Shown piece after piece: positions 1-9,169 of a stretch of DNA of 64,000 nt; within the stretch, counting starts at the first letter, position 1, and each line of letters begins with the position of its first letter. Location of the stretch: contig JABLXG010000013.1 of assembly GCA_013178165.1 (NCBI GenBank), forward strand, positions 1 to 64,000. Direction: 5' to 3'. Position numbers and translations under genes: made by a program. Under the pieces are notes generated by a model. The model ran no database searches. It saw only the letters and a list, made by a program, of their open reading frames with translations, and was not told the origin of the DNA. This DNA is from Anaerolineae bacterium. GTDB lineage: Bacteria > Chloroflexota > Anaerolineae > Aggregatilineales > Ch27.

Positions 1-1419
1 TATCTCGCCGCCAAGCGGGTCGCCATAACGCACCAGACTGGTGCAAAACGTGGCAAAGCACAGCAGTTGCGGCAGCTGGTACTTGAGATCGTCGGCAAAT
101 GGCAGACTCAGATACTCCGACTCAGTCATCGAGGTGAACGGCCAGGCCACCCAGACGGTAAACCCCTCGCCGGTCACATACATCATCTTAGAACCCGGTG
201 CACTGCTGCGGGCCAGCGCCCGGAAAGGCGTCCCCCGCGGGATGGTGCCGATCCGCATTCGCGCACCGTGATCCAGATAGGCGTTCGGGTTAGCCGCTAC
301 GCCCGCTAGGTTGCCCAGGGCGGTTGCTACCGGGCGCGCGCCGCCCGCCTCACTCACCGCAGCCTGTCCCCCGCCGCCCACTACAGGCATCGATGCCGCC
401 GCCAGCGCCTCCACGAAACGGCTGAGTTCCAGAACTACACGATCGCAGTAGTCCGGCGCCGAAGGCGACACACTGTCCTCGGCGCTGGTCTCCTTGCCCA
501 GCAGCAGGACAAACGCCTGAACCTCCTCCGAACACTGGATCAACGGGTCGAAGAAGGTCCATCCATCCGGGCGCACCCCTACCCCCAGCTTAGCGTCGGC
601 CAGCAACTCCAGATCGTGCCGGATAGCCCGCGCGATCTGCCAGTCCGTGCCGAATGTCTGCTGGCCGTACCAGCGATCTTCCGGTACCGGATTCCCGACC
701 TGGCTGGAGGCAACCTTCAAGAGTTCCATATCCTGGCGAATGCTGAGGCTATCTTTGCCATCTGTCCAGCCAATCGGGAAGACATTCTCGCGGAAGATGC
801 GGCGGCTGAGGGCGTTGAGATCAGCGCGGAGATCGCCGCTTGGTTGGGCCTGCTGTTGCACGGTCAGTTCCACAAACAGGGCATTCTGCTGGGCCAGCAG
901 GGTGCAGTAGTCAATGCCGGGCTGCGGCGCTGGAAGCGAGTAGGCCAGGTTGGTGCGCTGGAACCACAACGCCAGCGCCTGTTCCTTGCGGGAGCAGCGC
1001 ATCAGCGGATCGCCGCCAATCCACAGCGACGGTCGGACACCGGGGCCTAGCTGGCTATCGGCCAGCGCCTCCAGATCATGCCGGATATCGCGGGCCACCA
1101 GCCACGGCGTGCCCGCCTGAGCGCCAAACCAGTCAGCCGGCCGGCGATCCGGCCCCAGGAGCGTCCCGGCCAGCGTCTCTAGGTCCAGGCGCAGGTCCAG
1201 GGCGAAGGACTCCGCCCTAACATCAAACGAGTTCGTCCAGATGACCGGGCGGATACCCTCACCCAGGCGATCGTTGGCCAGCGTCTCCAGGTCAGTACGC
1301 GCTGCCAGCAGCAGCGCCGCGACATCACCCTGCCGGGACGGGGCAGCCAGACCCAGGCCGCTACTGGAGAGCAAGCTGCAGATCAGGACAAAGACCACCA
1401 TACGGATTCGAGAAGCCAC
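1..1419 (-). CDS. Secreted repeat protein, C-terminus beyond window edge
   Basis: An uninterrupted minus-strand frame of 473 codons runs off the left edge. The GTG start at 1419 is preceded by GGAG at 7 nt and opens a signal-peptide-like region (basic ASRIR, hydrophobic core, AAPS); an ATG at 1401 is an alternative. The mature part holds about six copies of a 25-28 residue unit near residues 40-62, 75-99, 110-133, 197-220, 226-251 and 264-287. The core pattern is a DL-x-x-LA-x-x-x-LG-x-G-x-RP-x-x-W motif. Copies 3 and 6 are followed by similar segments with a conserved CS and later a YC (for example DPLMRCS and DPLIQCS). The residues near 395-440 look SH3-like. It is probably an exported envelope protein. 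I do not recognise a family, and the function is unknown. Repeat structure is read directly; export is inferred. Confidence 0.8.
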   Translation of the reverse strand, partial: MASRIRMVVFVLICSLLSSSGLGLAAPSRQGDVAALLLAARTDLETLANDRLGEGIRPVIWTNSFDVRAESFALDLRLDLETLAGTLLGPDRRPADWFGAQAGTPWLVARDIRHDLEALADSQLGPGVRPSLWIGGDPLMRCSRKEQALALWFQRTNLAYSLPAPQPGIDYCTLLAQQNALFVELTVQQQAQPSGDLRADLNALSRRIFRENVFPIGWTDGKDSLSIRQDMELLKVASSQVGNPVPEDRWYGQQTFGTDWQIARAIRHDLELLADAKLGVGVRPDGWTFFDPLIQCSEEVQAFVLLLGKETSAEDSVSPSAPDYCDRVVLELSRFVEALAAASMPVVGGGGQAAVSEAGGARPVATALGNLAGVAANPNAYLDHGARMRIGTIPRGTPFRALARSSAPGSKMMYVTGEGFTVWVAWPFTSMTESEYLSLPFADDLKYQLPQLLCFATFCTSLVRYGDPLGGEI

Positions 1420-1565
1420 AGCACCGCTCCTTCGCCAGGCGCATAGGCCTAACCACGTCAGTGAAACCCATTATAGCATCAGCCACCATTTCGCAGGGCG
1501 AGCCGGGGCGTCCGGATTACTCATCAGCCATTCAGGTGCATCCTATACATATCTAATAGAGTTGC

Positions 1566-1588
1566 GGTATAGTCACGAGGTATAGTCA
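1566..1588. repeat. Tandem 10-bp repeat upstream of ftsH
   Basis: The decamer GGTATAGTCA occurs twice (1566-1575 and 1579-1588), 13 nt apart, in the 232-base gap between the divergent repeat-protein gene and ftsH. Each copy holds TATAGT, a plausible -10 hexamer, so they could be two tandem promoters or a regulator site. No convincing -35 element was found. No gene was seen in this gap. Confidence 0.4.
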
Positions 1589-1651
1589 GTAGGCGCATAT
1601 TCAAAGCCCAAAAACTGGATAACGTTTACTGCTTTCCGGAAGGATACAACT

Positions 1652-3547
1652 GTGGACAAGAACCCCAACGAGCCTCAGCATAGCGGGCCGATGATGTCGT
1701 CACGGATCTGGATATTCCTGGGCCTTGGCTTGCTCTTGATGTTGGGCCTGCAATTCCTGGCCAGCGGGACATCCGTGAGCAATGAAGTCTCGCTCAGCCA
1801 GCTGGCGGACGCTATCAAAAGCGGGAGTGTCACCCGTCTGGTAGTGCGGGCCGAGACCGACATTCTGGCCGAGTTGCGGGATGGCAGCGTCATCGCCAGC
1901 CGCAAGGAGCGCGCCAGCAGCATTTACGAAACGTTGCACGGCCTGGGCATCCCTGATGAGCGCATCCAGAGCCTGGATATTGCCATCCAGTCCGGCGATA
2001 CGTTTGGCTCGCTACTGTTGAGCCTGATTCCTTTGCTGCTGCCAACTGCTTTGTTGGGCTTTCTGGTCTGGCGAATGGTTCGCACCGTGCGCATTGGACA
2101 GGACCAGACGCTGGGCTTTGGGCGTAGCCGGGCGCGTGTCGCCCGTGATATGGAGCGCCCCACCGTCACCTTCAACGATGTCGCCGGCGCAGATGAGGCC
2201 AAGCAGGAGCTTCAGGAGATTGTCGAATTCCTCCGGGAGCCGGATAAGTTCATCCAGCTTGGCGCACGCATTCCCAAAGGCGTCCTGATGGTTGGTCCGC
2301 CCGGCACCGGCAAGACGCTCATGGCCCGCGCTGTCGCCGGGGAGGCGGGTGTGCCATTCTTCAGCATCTCCGGCTCGGAATTTGTAGAGATGTTCGTCGG
2401 CGTGGGCGCCAGCCGGGTGCGCGACCTCTTTGACCGGGCCAAGAAAGAAGCGCCGGCCATTGTCTTCGTCGATGAGATCGATGCCGTTGGTCGCCAGCGC
2501 GGGACCGGCCTGGGCGGCGGTCACGACGAGCGCGAGCAAACGCTTAACCAGATACTGACGGAAATGGATGGCTTCGAGACAGGCACCAACGTGATTGTCA
2601 TGGCTGCCACCAACCGGCCTGATGTGCTTGACCCGGCGTTGTTGCGTCCGGGCCGCTTTGACCGCAAGGTCATGCTGGACCGGCCAGACGTCAAAGGGCG
2701 CGAGGCTATCCTGCGCGTGCACACCAAAGGCAAGCCACTGGCTTCCGACGTTGACCTGGATGCGCTGGCCAGACTAACGCCAGGCTTTGCCGGGGCAGAT
2801 ATTGAGAATCTGGTCAACGAAGCGGCTATCCTGGCCGCCCGCCGCAACAAGCGGACCATCGGCATGCGTGAATTCCAGGAGGCCATGGAACGGATCATCG
2901 CTGGCCCGGAGCGCCGCAGCCGGGTGATCCAGCCCAAGGAACGCGAGATCGTCGCCTATCACGAGGCCGGTCATGCCGTGGTCATGCACTTCCTGCCGGA
3001 AGCTGATCCTGTGCACAAGATCACGATCATCCCGCGCGGCCAGGCGGGCGGCTATACCATGAGCCTGCCCGAAGAAGACAGCATGCTCGTCAGCCGGGAG
3101 AAGTTTGAGGATCAGATTGCCGGCCTGCTGGCTGGGCGGGCCGCGGAAGAAATCACCTTCAACCGGATCACTACTGGCGCCGCCAATGATCTGGAACGCG
3201 CTACTCAGATCGCGCGGGCGATGGTCACCCGCTACGGCATGAGCGAAAAGCTGGGTCTGCGCACCTTTGGCGAACAGGCTGGCAACATCTTCCTGGGCCG
3301 TGACCTGATGGAGCAGCGCAATTACAGCGAAGAGGCCGCGGTGCAGATCGACCAGGAAGTGCGCCGCATCCTGGATCACGCATACCTGCGTGCCAAATCC
3401 ATCCTCCAGGAACACCGTGCCAAGCTGATCCGGGTCAGCCAGACCCTGCTGGAGCGCGAAACGATTGACCGCGAGGAGTTCGAGAACATCATGCGCAGCA
3501 GCCCTGAACCGGCTGCCGTGAGCACCGAGGCGGCGGTGGCCTCATAG
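1652..3547 (+). CDS. ftsH: ATP-dependent zinc metalloprotease FtsH
   Basis: Membrane-anchored AAA+ protease that degrades misfolded and regulatory membrane and cytosolic proteins. The 631 aa match the usual family length. Two transmembrane segments (about 19-38 and 119-141) flank a small extracytoplasmic domain. The AAA domain has Walker A GPPGTGKT (215-222), Walker B VFVDEID (271-277) and second region of homology LRPGRFD (331-337). The peptidase has HEAGH (437-441) and a third zinc ligand Asp near 513 in [11 protein letters not shown]. The GTG start follows GGAAGGA at 1638-1644 with good spacing. It stands alone: the upstream neighbour is divergent and a terminator follows. All catalytic residues are present. 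Confidence 0.97.
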   Translation: MDKNPNEPQHSGPMMSSRIWIFLGLGLLLMLGLQFLASGTSVSNEVSLSQLADAIKSGSVTRLVVRAETDILAELRDGSVIASRKERASSIYETLHGLGIPDERIQSLDIAIQSGDTFGSLLLSLIPLLLPTALLGFLVWRMVRTVRIGQDQTLGFGRSRARVARDMERPTVTFNDVAGADEAKQELQEIVEFLREPDKFIQLGARIPKGVLMVGPPGTGKTLMARAVAGEAGVPFFSISGSEFVEMFVGVGASRVRDLFDRAKKEAPAIVFVDEIDAVGRQRGTGLGGGHDEREQTLNQILTEMDGFETGTNVIVMAATNRPDVLDPALLRPGRFDRKVMLDRPDVKGREAILRVHTKGKPLASDVDLDALARLTPGFAGADIENLVNEAAILAARRNKRTIGMREFQEAMERIIAGPERRSRVIQPKEREIVAYHEAGHAVVMHFLPEADPVHKITIIPRGQAGGYTMSLPEEDSMLVSREKFEDQIAGLLAGRAAEEITFNRITTGAANDLERATQIARAMVTRYGMSEKLGLRTFGEQAGNIFLGRDLMEQRNYSEEAAVQIDQEVRRILDHAYLRAKSILQEHRAKLIRVSQTLLERETIDREEFENIMRSSPEPAAVSTEAAVAS

Positions 3548-3571
3548 GGTCACATGCCTCATAACAGACAA

Positions 3572-3607
3572 AACGCCCGTCCGGCTCAATCAGACCGGGC
3601 GGGCGTT
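3572..3607. terminator. Bidirectional terminator hairpin after ftsH
   Basis: A 13-bp stem (AACGCCCGTCCGG with CCGGGCGGGCGTT, one G-T wobble) lies between the convergent ftsH and the small FHA gene. The A-rich flank at 3568-3573 becomes a U-run for minus-strand transcripts, so it can serve both genes. Confidence 0.75.
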
Positions 3608-3637
3608 CCTGTTTTCCCGTACCCTTGCCGCCAGCGA

Positions 3638-4093
3638 TTAGTAGGGCGCGCGCACAAAGCGGACGATCATCCGGAGCCGCCCCAGTTCCAGTTCATCGCC
3701 GTCACGCAGGCGATACAGGCGTTCTGGTTCCAGCTGAAAGCCATTGATCCGGGTACCGTTAGTGGTGTTCAGATCTTTGACGTACAGTGCCGCCTCATCC
3801 TGCACGATAACCGCATGGCGGCGGGAAACCCCATGCTCTTTGCCACCATAAGACGTCAGATCCAGATCGGGTGTGAAACCTGCCAGGGGGTCCCGCCGAC
3901 CGATGACCACATGCTCGCGGACTTCCAGCCCGATCGTTGTATGATGATCGCCGCCAAGATGCAACAGCAGACGCCATGGTGGGGCGAGTATACCGGTCCT
4001 GGGTGGCGTGCCGCTCTGTTGCAGCATCGGATGGACGCGCTCGCTCAACAGCACGGTATCGCCTTTGGTGTTCTTGGGGGGCAAGGTTAACAT
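3638..4093 (-). CDS. FHA domain protein
   Basis: A protein of 151 aa whose C-terminal half is a forkhead-associated domain, a phosphothreonine-peptide binding module. Visible motifs are the GR of VVIGRR, the S-R-x-H motif in GVSRRHAVI, and the TNGTRING loop. The N-terminal 45 residues show no recognised domain, zinc ribbon or membrane segment. The ATG at 4093 was preferred over an upstream GTG at 4156 because the extra 21 residues are low-complexity and poorly FHA-like; neither start has a strong ribosome binding site. It faces ftsH across a shared terminator. It is one of three small FHA proteins here; no Ser/Thr kinase gene is present in the window, so its partner is unknown. Confidence 0.85.
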   Translation of the reverse strand: MLTLPPKNTKGDTVLLSERVHPMLQQSGTPPRTGILAPPWRLLLHLGGDHHTTIGLEVREHVVIGRRDPLAGFTPDLDLTSYGGKEHGVSRRHAVIVQDEAALYVKDLNTTNGTRINGFQLEPERLYRLRDGDELELGRLRMIVRFVRAPY

Positions 4094-4225
4094 GGTAGTG
4101 CTCTGTAGATTGCTCGTGCGTATACGAAACCTTGAGCCTTCAGACAGGCTCAACACTACAATAGCACGTCAGGACAATCTTTCAAGTAGCCTGTAGTACC
4201 ATATGTCCCGAACGCAAAGGACGGC

Positions 4226-5533
4226 ATGATCCGGATACTCACGACCTTCCTCGCTATCCTGCTGGCAATCCTCGTTCTGATGGCTTGCCAGCCAGCGCCG
4301 CCCCCTTACCCCGGAATCGCTCCGTGGTCTGACGGGCTGCTCATTGGCCAGGCCCGCCGTCTGGACGCGCCAGCGGCAGCCTGGAACGGTCAGGCCTGGC
4401 TGGCGGCATGGGCGGATGCCAGTACGCTGTTCGCCCGCCAGGTCTGGCCAGAACAGGCATCTGCCACGCCCTCGCCGTTGCTCACCGACCGCCAGCCCTG
4501 GGCGCCGGTTCTACTCCCAGCAACTGACGGCGAGTGGCATCTGCTGTGGAACGAGGTAGACTCCTTTGAGCAAACTCACCTTTTCTCCGCTCACCTCCAG
4601 GCAGACAGTACGTTATCGCGCGGGCCAATGCCGGTGACCGCAGATGCTACCGGTTCGTCAGCAGCCGCACTGGATGGCAGCGGCGGGGTCATCATCCTGT
4701 GGGTAGCCACCGGCGGCGATCGGCCAGTCCTGTACGGCCAGCAACTTGACGCACAGAGTCGCCCCCTGGCCGGGCCAGCGCCACTTGTTGCCCCCAGCGC
4801 TGAATACCCGGCCCTGGCCCGCACGGCGGAAGGACGCTGGGTAATGGCCTGGCTGGCCCTTCCGGACAGCCCTCACAATCCGGCTGACAGCCGCGACGTG
4901 GTGATACAGATATCGGAATCGGTGTTGCCGTGGCAGGAACCAGGCAAGCCGGTGATCATTGGCCGCGCGACCTTGTCTGACCCGGCGCTGTATATCGAAT
5001 CAGTCGCCCTTGGTCTGGACCGCTCGTTCGGCTACCTGTTTGTCAACCGCCGCGATGCCCGCAACTACGCGGCCCAAACAGAAGTCTACTCGTTCCCCCT
5101 TTCGGGTGGAGAAAGCAGTCTGCCCGCTAATGTTGCGCCGCTGCTGGTGCGCTTCCCGGCAGCAGCATCAGCCACATCCGGCTCCTTCACCACCGGCTTC
5201 AATACCGGCCCCGCCCTGGTGGCAGGCGATGTGGCTGATCCGGCAAATCTGCCTGCAGGCGGGGCATACCCTGTTCAGGGACAACATGAGGTGCTACCGG
5301 TCGCCTTCACTGCCGATCGGCGTCTGATCATCGGATACTTCCAGGGGGGGGTGCTGGCAGCGTACCAGAACGTAGCGACTGCCCCTGGCGCGATCGGCGG
5401 CCTGAACCTCTCCGCCGATCGCGACCGGCATCTGACCATCGCCTGGACCAGCCTGCCTCACTCGTCTGAAGATCCGGCATCTTTGCTCCTGAGTACTACC
5501 CGGCCCATCAGCGCCCCCTCGACCCGGCCATGA
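4226..5533 (+). CDS. Predicted lipoprotein of unknown function
   Basis: A 435-aa protein with a clear lipoprotein signal: hydrophobic stretch followed by LVLMAC near residue 21, then a Pro-rich stretch. The body is rich in W, A and short beta-like segments that recur (AWNGQAWLAAWA, DGEWHLLWNE, EGRWVMAWLA, DRHLTIAWTS), the pattern of a beta-propeller-like fold. The repeated x-W-x-h-x-W blades are my reading, not a family match. AAAGGA lies before the ATG. It is followed by a 238-base gap and then the kinase gene. It is probably anchored outside the cytoplasmic membrane. No catalytic motif was recognised. Confidence 0.8.
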   Translation: MIRILTTFLAILLAILVLMACQPAPPPYPGIAPWSDGLLIGQARRLDAPAAAWNGQAWLAAWADASTLFARQVWPEQASATPSPLLTDRQPWAPVLLPATDGEWHLLWNEVDSFEQTHLFSAHLQADSTLSRGPMPVTADATGSSAAALDGSGGVIILWVATGGDRPVLYGQQLDAQSRPLAGPAPLVAPSAEYPALARTAEGRWVMAWLALPDSPHNPADSRDVVIQISESVLPWQEPGKPVIIGRATLSDPALYIESVALGLDRSFGYLFVNRRDARNYAAQTEVYSFPLSGGESSLPANVAPLLVRFPAAASATSGSFTTGFNTGPALVAGDVADPANLPAGGAYPVQGQHEVLPVAFTADRRLIIGYFQGGVLAAYQNVATAPGAIGGLNLSADRDRHLTIAWTSLPHSSEDPASLLLSTTRPISAPSTRP

Positions 5534-5680
5534 GCGGTAGTTTCCTCACTGGTCTGAGCACCCAGAAAGCAGGGGAACAGGCGCGTCCCCCGGCGGTGCT
5601 TATCTCGCGCTGCTTCGCTCTCCGGCGCTGCCAGCCGGCGCCGCTGCCAGGCTCTGTCTGTATCCTGAAAGGTGCCAGTC

Positions 5681-5708
5681 TTGGAATATCGCCGAAGTAT
5701 GTTACACT
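5681..5708 (+). promoter_or_regulatory. Candidate promoter for the PfkB kinase gene
   Basis: TTGGAA (5681-5686) and TACACT (5703-5708) are separated by 16 bp, each matching four of six sigma-70 consensus bases. They lie 64 bp before the kinase ATG in a gene-free gap of 238 bases. Prediction only. Confidence 0.35.
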
Positions 5709-5771
5709 GCTGAACGTACCTGTGCCGGATCCAGGCGTCGCCCGCCGCTGCAAAATCCAGGGAGTACCACC

Positions 5772-6719
5772 ATGAGCTTCACGTTTGAACATGGCGAATA
5801 CGTGCTGGTCGTTGGCTCGGCAGGCATTGATGTCAAAGGGCGACCAGACTACAACCCTGTCAGCGGCGCTTCGGTGCCCGGTCGCATTCGCAGCAGCGTC
5901 GGCGGCGTCGCACGCAACATCGCCGAGAATCTCGCCCGCCTGGAAGTACCCACCCTGCTACTTTCCGCCGTTGGCGATGATGCACCGGGCCGCCGGGTGC
6001 TGGATCGCTGCGCTGAAGCTGGCATTGACATCTCGCATGTAAAGATCGTCCCCGGTGAGAACACTGGCCACTATATGGCCATTCTGACCCCTGATGGTCA
6101 ACTGAGCATGGCGGTCAACGACTACACCATCACCAGTACCATCAATGCGGCTTACCTGCTGGAACACGAAACACTGTTTCCTCCTGCCCAGATGATCATT
6201 ATCGACGCTAACCTGGAGGATCGGACGCTGGTTACGCTGTTCGACCTGGCCGCCAAGTATCGCGTGCCAGTCTGCGCCGATCCCACCACCCCGTCGCTGG
6301 CGGTGCGGCTGCGGCCATTCCTGAACCGCATCATGATGATCACCCCTAACCTGATGGAAGCGGCGGTGCTCTGGGGACGCTCAAGCCTGACCTACACCCC
6401 CGAAACTGCCCTCAGCGCGGCCCAGTTCCTGCTGGAACGCGGCGTACGCATCGCAGTGGTAACGCTGGGCGTGCATGGCCTGGCTTACGCCAGCGGCAGC
6501 GACCGCGGCCTGATCCCGGCAATTCGCACCGAAGTTGTTGATGAAACCGGCGCCGGTGATGCCCTGACGGCTGGTGTGATTTTCGGACTGCTCCATGAGG
6601 TCCCGCTGGATGAAGCGTTGCGGCTGGGTGTATCAGCGGCTTCCCTGACCCTGCGCTCGCGGGAGACCGTGGTCAAGGAACTGAGCCAGGAACTGCTGTA
6701 CGATCAGCTGGTCTTCTAG
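5772..6719 (+). CDS. psuK: PfkB-family kinase, pseudouridine kinase-like
   Basis: A 315-aa ribokinase-fold kinase. The N-terminus has GSAGIDVKG and the GGVARNIAENLARL substrate motif. The C-terminus has the ATP/catalytic motif ETGAGDALTAG with the catalytic Asp. Blocks such as VPGENTGHYM followed by a MAVNDYTI-type segment resemble E. coli PsuK (YeiC), which phosphorylates pseudouridine to its 5'-phosphate. PsuK usually sits beside the glycosidase PsuG. No psuG is in this window, so the specificity is inferred and an adenosine or ribose kinase role is possible. AGGGAG precedes the ATG. The next gene converges from the other strand. Confidence 0.75.
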   Translation: MSFTFEHGEYVLVVGSAGIDVKGRPDYNPVSGASVPGRIRSSVGGVARNIAENLARLEVPTLLLSAVGDDAPGRRVLDRCAEAGIDISHVKIVPGENTGHYMAILTPDGQLSMAVNDYTITSTINAAYLLEHETLFPPAQMIIIDANLEDRTLVTLFDLAAKYRVPVCADPTTPSLAVRLRPFLNRIMMITPNLMEAAVLWGRSSLTYTPETALSAAQFLLERGVRIAVVTLGVHGLAYASGSDRGLIPAIRTEVVDETGAGDALTAGVIFGLLHEVPLDEALRLGVSAASLTLRSRETVVKELSQELLYDQLVF

Positions 6720-6751
6720 GACTGTCGGTGATTCCACCTGCGCAGAGGCCG

Positions 6752-7327
6752 CTATTCGTGATGGCCCTCCGGCTGGAGAAAATGGATCTGTAGCTTGAGC
6801 TGTCCCAGGCGGATTTCATCCCTGTCGCGTACAATGCGGGGCTGGTTGGGCATCACCCGCAGCCCGTTGAGAAACGTGCCGTTGGTGCTGCCCAGGTCGG
6901 TCACATACAGCGAATAATCCTTTAGCCCCAGCTGGAGATGCTCCCTGGAAACACCCATCTCCGCCGCCCCATACGGTGAAAGATCGAGGTGTGGCATCGG
7001 CAGGTCTGGCCCGGCCAGGCGCCCCAGGATCAACGTGCCTGTCTGCTGGACATCCAGTTTGAGCGTTTCACCGCCGGGGATCACGACCGCCACGACCTGA
7101 GTATGCTCGTCAATGCGCGCCTCGCCCCAGCGCGGTTCATTGTGAGGCGGTTCCGGAGGAACCTGGCGGGTCTTTTCGGGTGGCGTTATCCCCTCCGGCA
7201 GCACCGTCGTTGTCCGCAGGGCGTCATCCGTCCTGGCAGGCGGCAACGGTGCGGCGCAGGCCCAGCATTCCGGCGCGCCAGCGCGGTTTCGGTATCCACA
7301 GTAAGTGCACACCACACGGCCAGTCAC
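6752..7327 (-). CDS. Zinc-ribbon FHA domain protein
   Basis: A 191-aa protein. An N-terminal zinc ribbon (CTYCGYRNRAGAPECWAC, two CxxC pairs at about 8-25) is joined by a Pro-rich linker to a C-terminal FHA domain. The FHA domain shows GRL, GVSREHLQL and STNGTFLNGL. The gene starts 17 bp behind the spermidine-synthase-like gene and is probably co-transcribed with it. FHA domains bind phosphothreonine peptides; the zinc ribbon may mediate protein contacts. The architecture is nearly the same as the protein at 28198-28680. No cognate kinase is visible. Confidence 0.88.
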   Translation of the reverse strand: MTGRVVCTYCGYRNRAGAPECWACAAPLPPARTDDALRTTTVLPEGITPPEKTRQVPPEPPHNEPRWGEARIDEHTQVVAVVIPGGETLKLDVQQTGTLILGRLAGPDLPMPHLDLSPYGAAEMGVSREHLQLGLKDYSLYVTDLGSTNGTFLNGLRVMPNQPRIVRDRDEIRLGQLKLQIHFLQPEGHHE

Positions 7328-7344
7328 ACAGCACCCCCGCTCCG

Positions 7345-8997
7345 CTATCCCTGAATCTGAGATAGATTGTCCGCCCCCAGGATAAATTCCAGAATCATGG
7401 TGTTGATCATCGTTTCGACCGGTGCGCGTTCATCAGTGAAGATCGTTGTCGATGGCACGACTTCCGCCAGCGACTCGGCGGCCAGCGTCAGGGTATCCCG
7501 CAACAGTGGATGGGCGTCCGCTGGTAGAGCCTGCCGGTTGCGGATGAGATTATCAGCCGTCGTCGGGGTCTGCGTCCCCACCAGCAGCGTATTGAATGAA
7601 TAAGGCACATCGATGGCCTGCACGGTCGGGTAGACCTGCAGCATGGTCGCAGCAATGGCATCGACAAAACGGCGGTCGGAAGCAGCCCGCCCGACATTGA
7701 TCATCACCACGCCCTGCGGGGCCAGCTTTTCCCTGACCTCTGTGAAGAACTCCACCGTAGTCAGGTGCCAGGGAATATACGGGACCCGGTAAGCATCGAT
7801 GGCGATCAGGTCATAGCCGCCGGGCAAGTGGGCCAGCCCATAACGCCCATCGCCGACGATCACATTCAGATTGGGCATGGTCATGCCAAAGAATCGCCGC
7901 CCGGCTTCTACAATGCCGGGGTCAATCTCGATGCCATCGATGGCAACTGGCCCGTACACCGCTGTGTATTGCTGAGCGATCGTACCCGCCGCCAGACCGA
8001 TGATCGCGATCCGGTCGATGGTCGCCGGGTCAACACCGTCATTAAAGTAGGGCGCGGCCAGGAACATATCCCAGGTAGCGCCGGTCTGCAAATGCTCTGG
8101 ATGGTAGACCGAATGCACCCCCTGCCCTTCGTTGAGCATCAACAGGCGCGTCCCGGCCGGCTGGCGGGAGACGATCATCCCCGGATTGACCTCGACAACC
8201 TGCACGTAGTTGTAAGCAGTCTCTTTCTCATAGAGCAGCGTTGTTCCGGCGGGCGCCGGTTTGACCGGCCCCCGGATGCCCGCCGCCAGTAAGATCAACA
8301 GCAGTACTGGCATCCAGGCGTGCAGCAGGGCGCGACGCGGGGAAAGGCGGTAAAGCCCCAGCAGGGCCGCCGCTAGCAGGATCAGCGCAAATAAGCCAAA
8401 CGTCCAGGCTGTGCCTATTGCCGGGATCAACACCAGCGTCGGCGCAAAGGTGCCCAGCAGGCTGCCCAGGGTAGACACAGCGTAGACCTGCCCCGCTGCC
8501 CGGCCCGCCGTGGCCGTATCTGAGATGGCCAGCCTGACCACAAAAGGCGAGACGCATCCCAGCAATATCATCGGCACCGCGAACAGGATCGCCACGCTCA
8601 GCCCCACCACGATTAACACGGCAAGATCCAGGTTTGCCAGCGCAAACGCGGAGGCCATTCTGAGCATCAGGGGACGCGCTACTACCGGTACCAACCCTGC
8701 AGCCAGCGCCGTCCAGGCCAACAGCCGGAAGAATGTGACAGGCTGTGGCGAGCGATCCGCCCACCGGCCGCCAAGCACATAGCCTAGCGTCAGGTACACC
8801 AGCACCAGCGTGATCACCGCCGCCCAGACGATGTCAGCCGTGCCCAGGATCGCCCCGATCAGGCGGGTGATGGACATCTCAATGCCCAGCGTAGTCATCC
8901 CGGCGACAAATGCTGCGCCGTACAGCAATCGTCTTGAAAGCATGTGCTCGCTGATCCCGTTGTCTGTGTCTGCTGCGGTATTCTGGCGAACTCTCAT
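7345..8997 (-). CDS. Membrane-fused spermidine synthase-like protein
   Basis: A 550-aa protein. The N-terminal half (to about residue 240) has seven to eight transmembrane segments, beginning near LLYGAAFVAG. The C-terminal half is a Rossmann methyltransferase fold of the spermidine synthase type: a SAM-binding loop (IIGLAAGTIAQ), an acidic residue after the second strand (IDGIEIDP), GDGRYGL, and YDLIAIDAY. Spermidine synthases use decarboxylated SAM and putrescine. The membrane-fused proteins of this group are mostly uncharacterised, so the substrate is not assigned. ATG at 8997 is used; an internal ATG at 8943 directly before the first membrane helix is an alternative. It forms an apparent operon with the zinc-ribbon FHA gene. 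Confidence 0.8.
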   Translation of the reverse strand: MRVRQNTAADTDNGISEHMLSRRLLYGAAFVAGMTTLGIEMSITRLIGAILGTADIVWAAVITLVLVYLTLGYVLGGRWADRSPQPVTFFRLLAWTALAAGLVPVVARPLMLRMASAFALANLDLAVLIVVGLSVAILFAVPMILLGCVSPFVVRLAISDTATAGRAAGQVYAVSTLGSLLGTFAPTLVLIPAIGTAWTFGLFALILLAAALLGLYRLSPRRALLHAWMPVLLLILLAAGIRGPVKPAPAGTTLLYEKETAYNYVQVVEVNPGMIVSRQPAGTRLLMLNEGQGVHSVYHPEHLQTGATWDMFLAAPYFNDGVDPATIDRIAIIGLAAGTIAQQYTAVYGPVAIDGIEIDPGIVEAGRRFFGMTMPNLNVIVGDGRYGLAHLPGGYDLIAIDAYRVPYIPWHLTTVEFFTEVREKLAPQGVVMINVGRAASDRRFVDAIAATMLQVYPTVQAIDVPYSFNTLLVGTQTPTTADNLIRNRQALPADAHPLLRDTLTLAAESLAEVVPSTTIFTDERAPVETMINTMILEFILGADNLSQIQG

Positions 8998-9169
8998 GGG
9001 TACCGTACATCAGCCCCGGCCTATTGTCAAAAATGGCTGGGGTTTGTTGTAAGCGGTAGTCCGAATCTGCCGATTTCTCCGTTCATCGGGTACACTTCTC
9101 ATGCAATTGTTTTTATTCTTGACTATACGAAAACTTGATCTCGATTTACAGGGGAAACGCGCCCTGACA

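Noticed and set aside
41-1220. Several plus-strand frames in the first 1.2 kb
   Set aside because: They lie on the opposite strand of a 473-codon open frame with signal peptide and repeats; none has a ribosome binding site or a motif.
5530-5775. 81-aa frame between the lipoprotein and the kinase
   Set aside because: It overlaps the candidate promoter region and the ribosome binding site of the kinase; composition is not protein-like.
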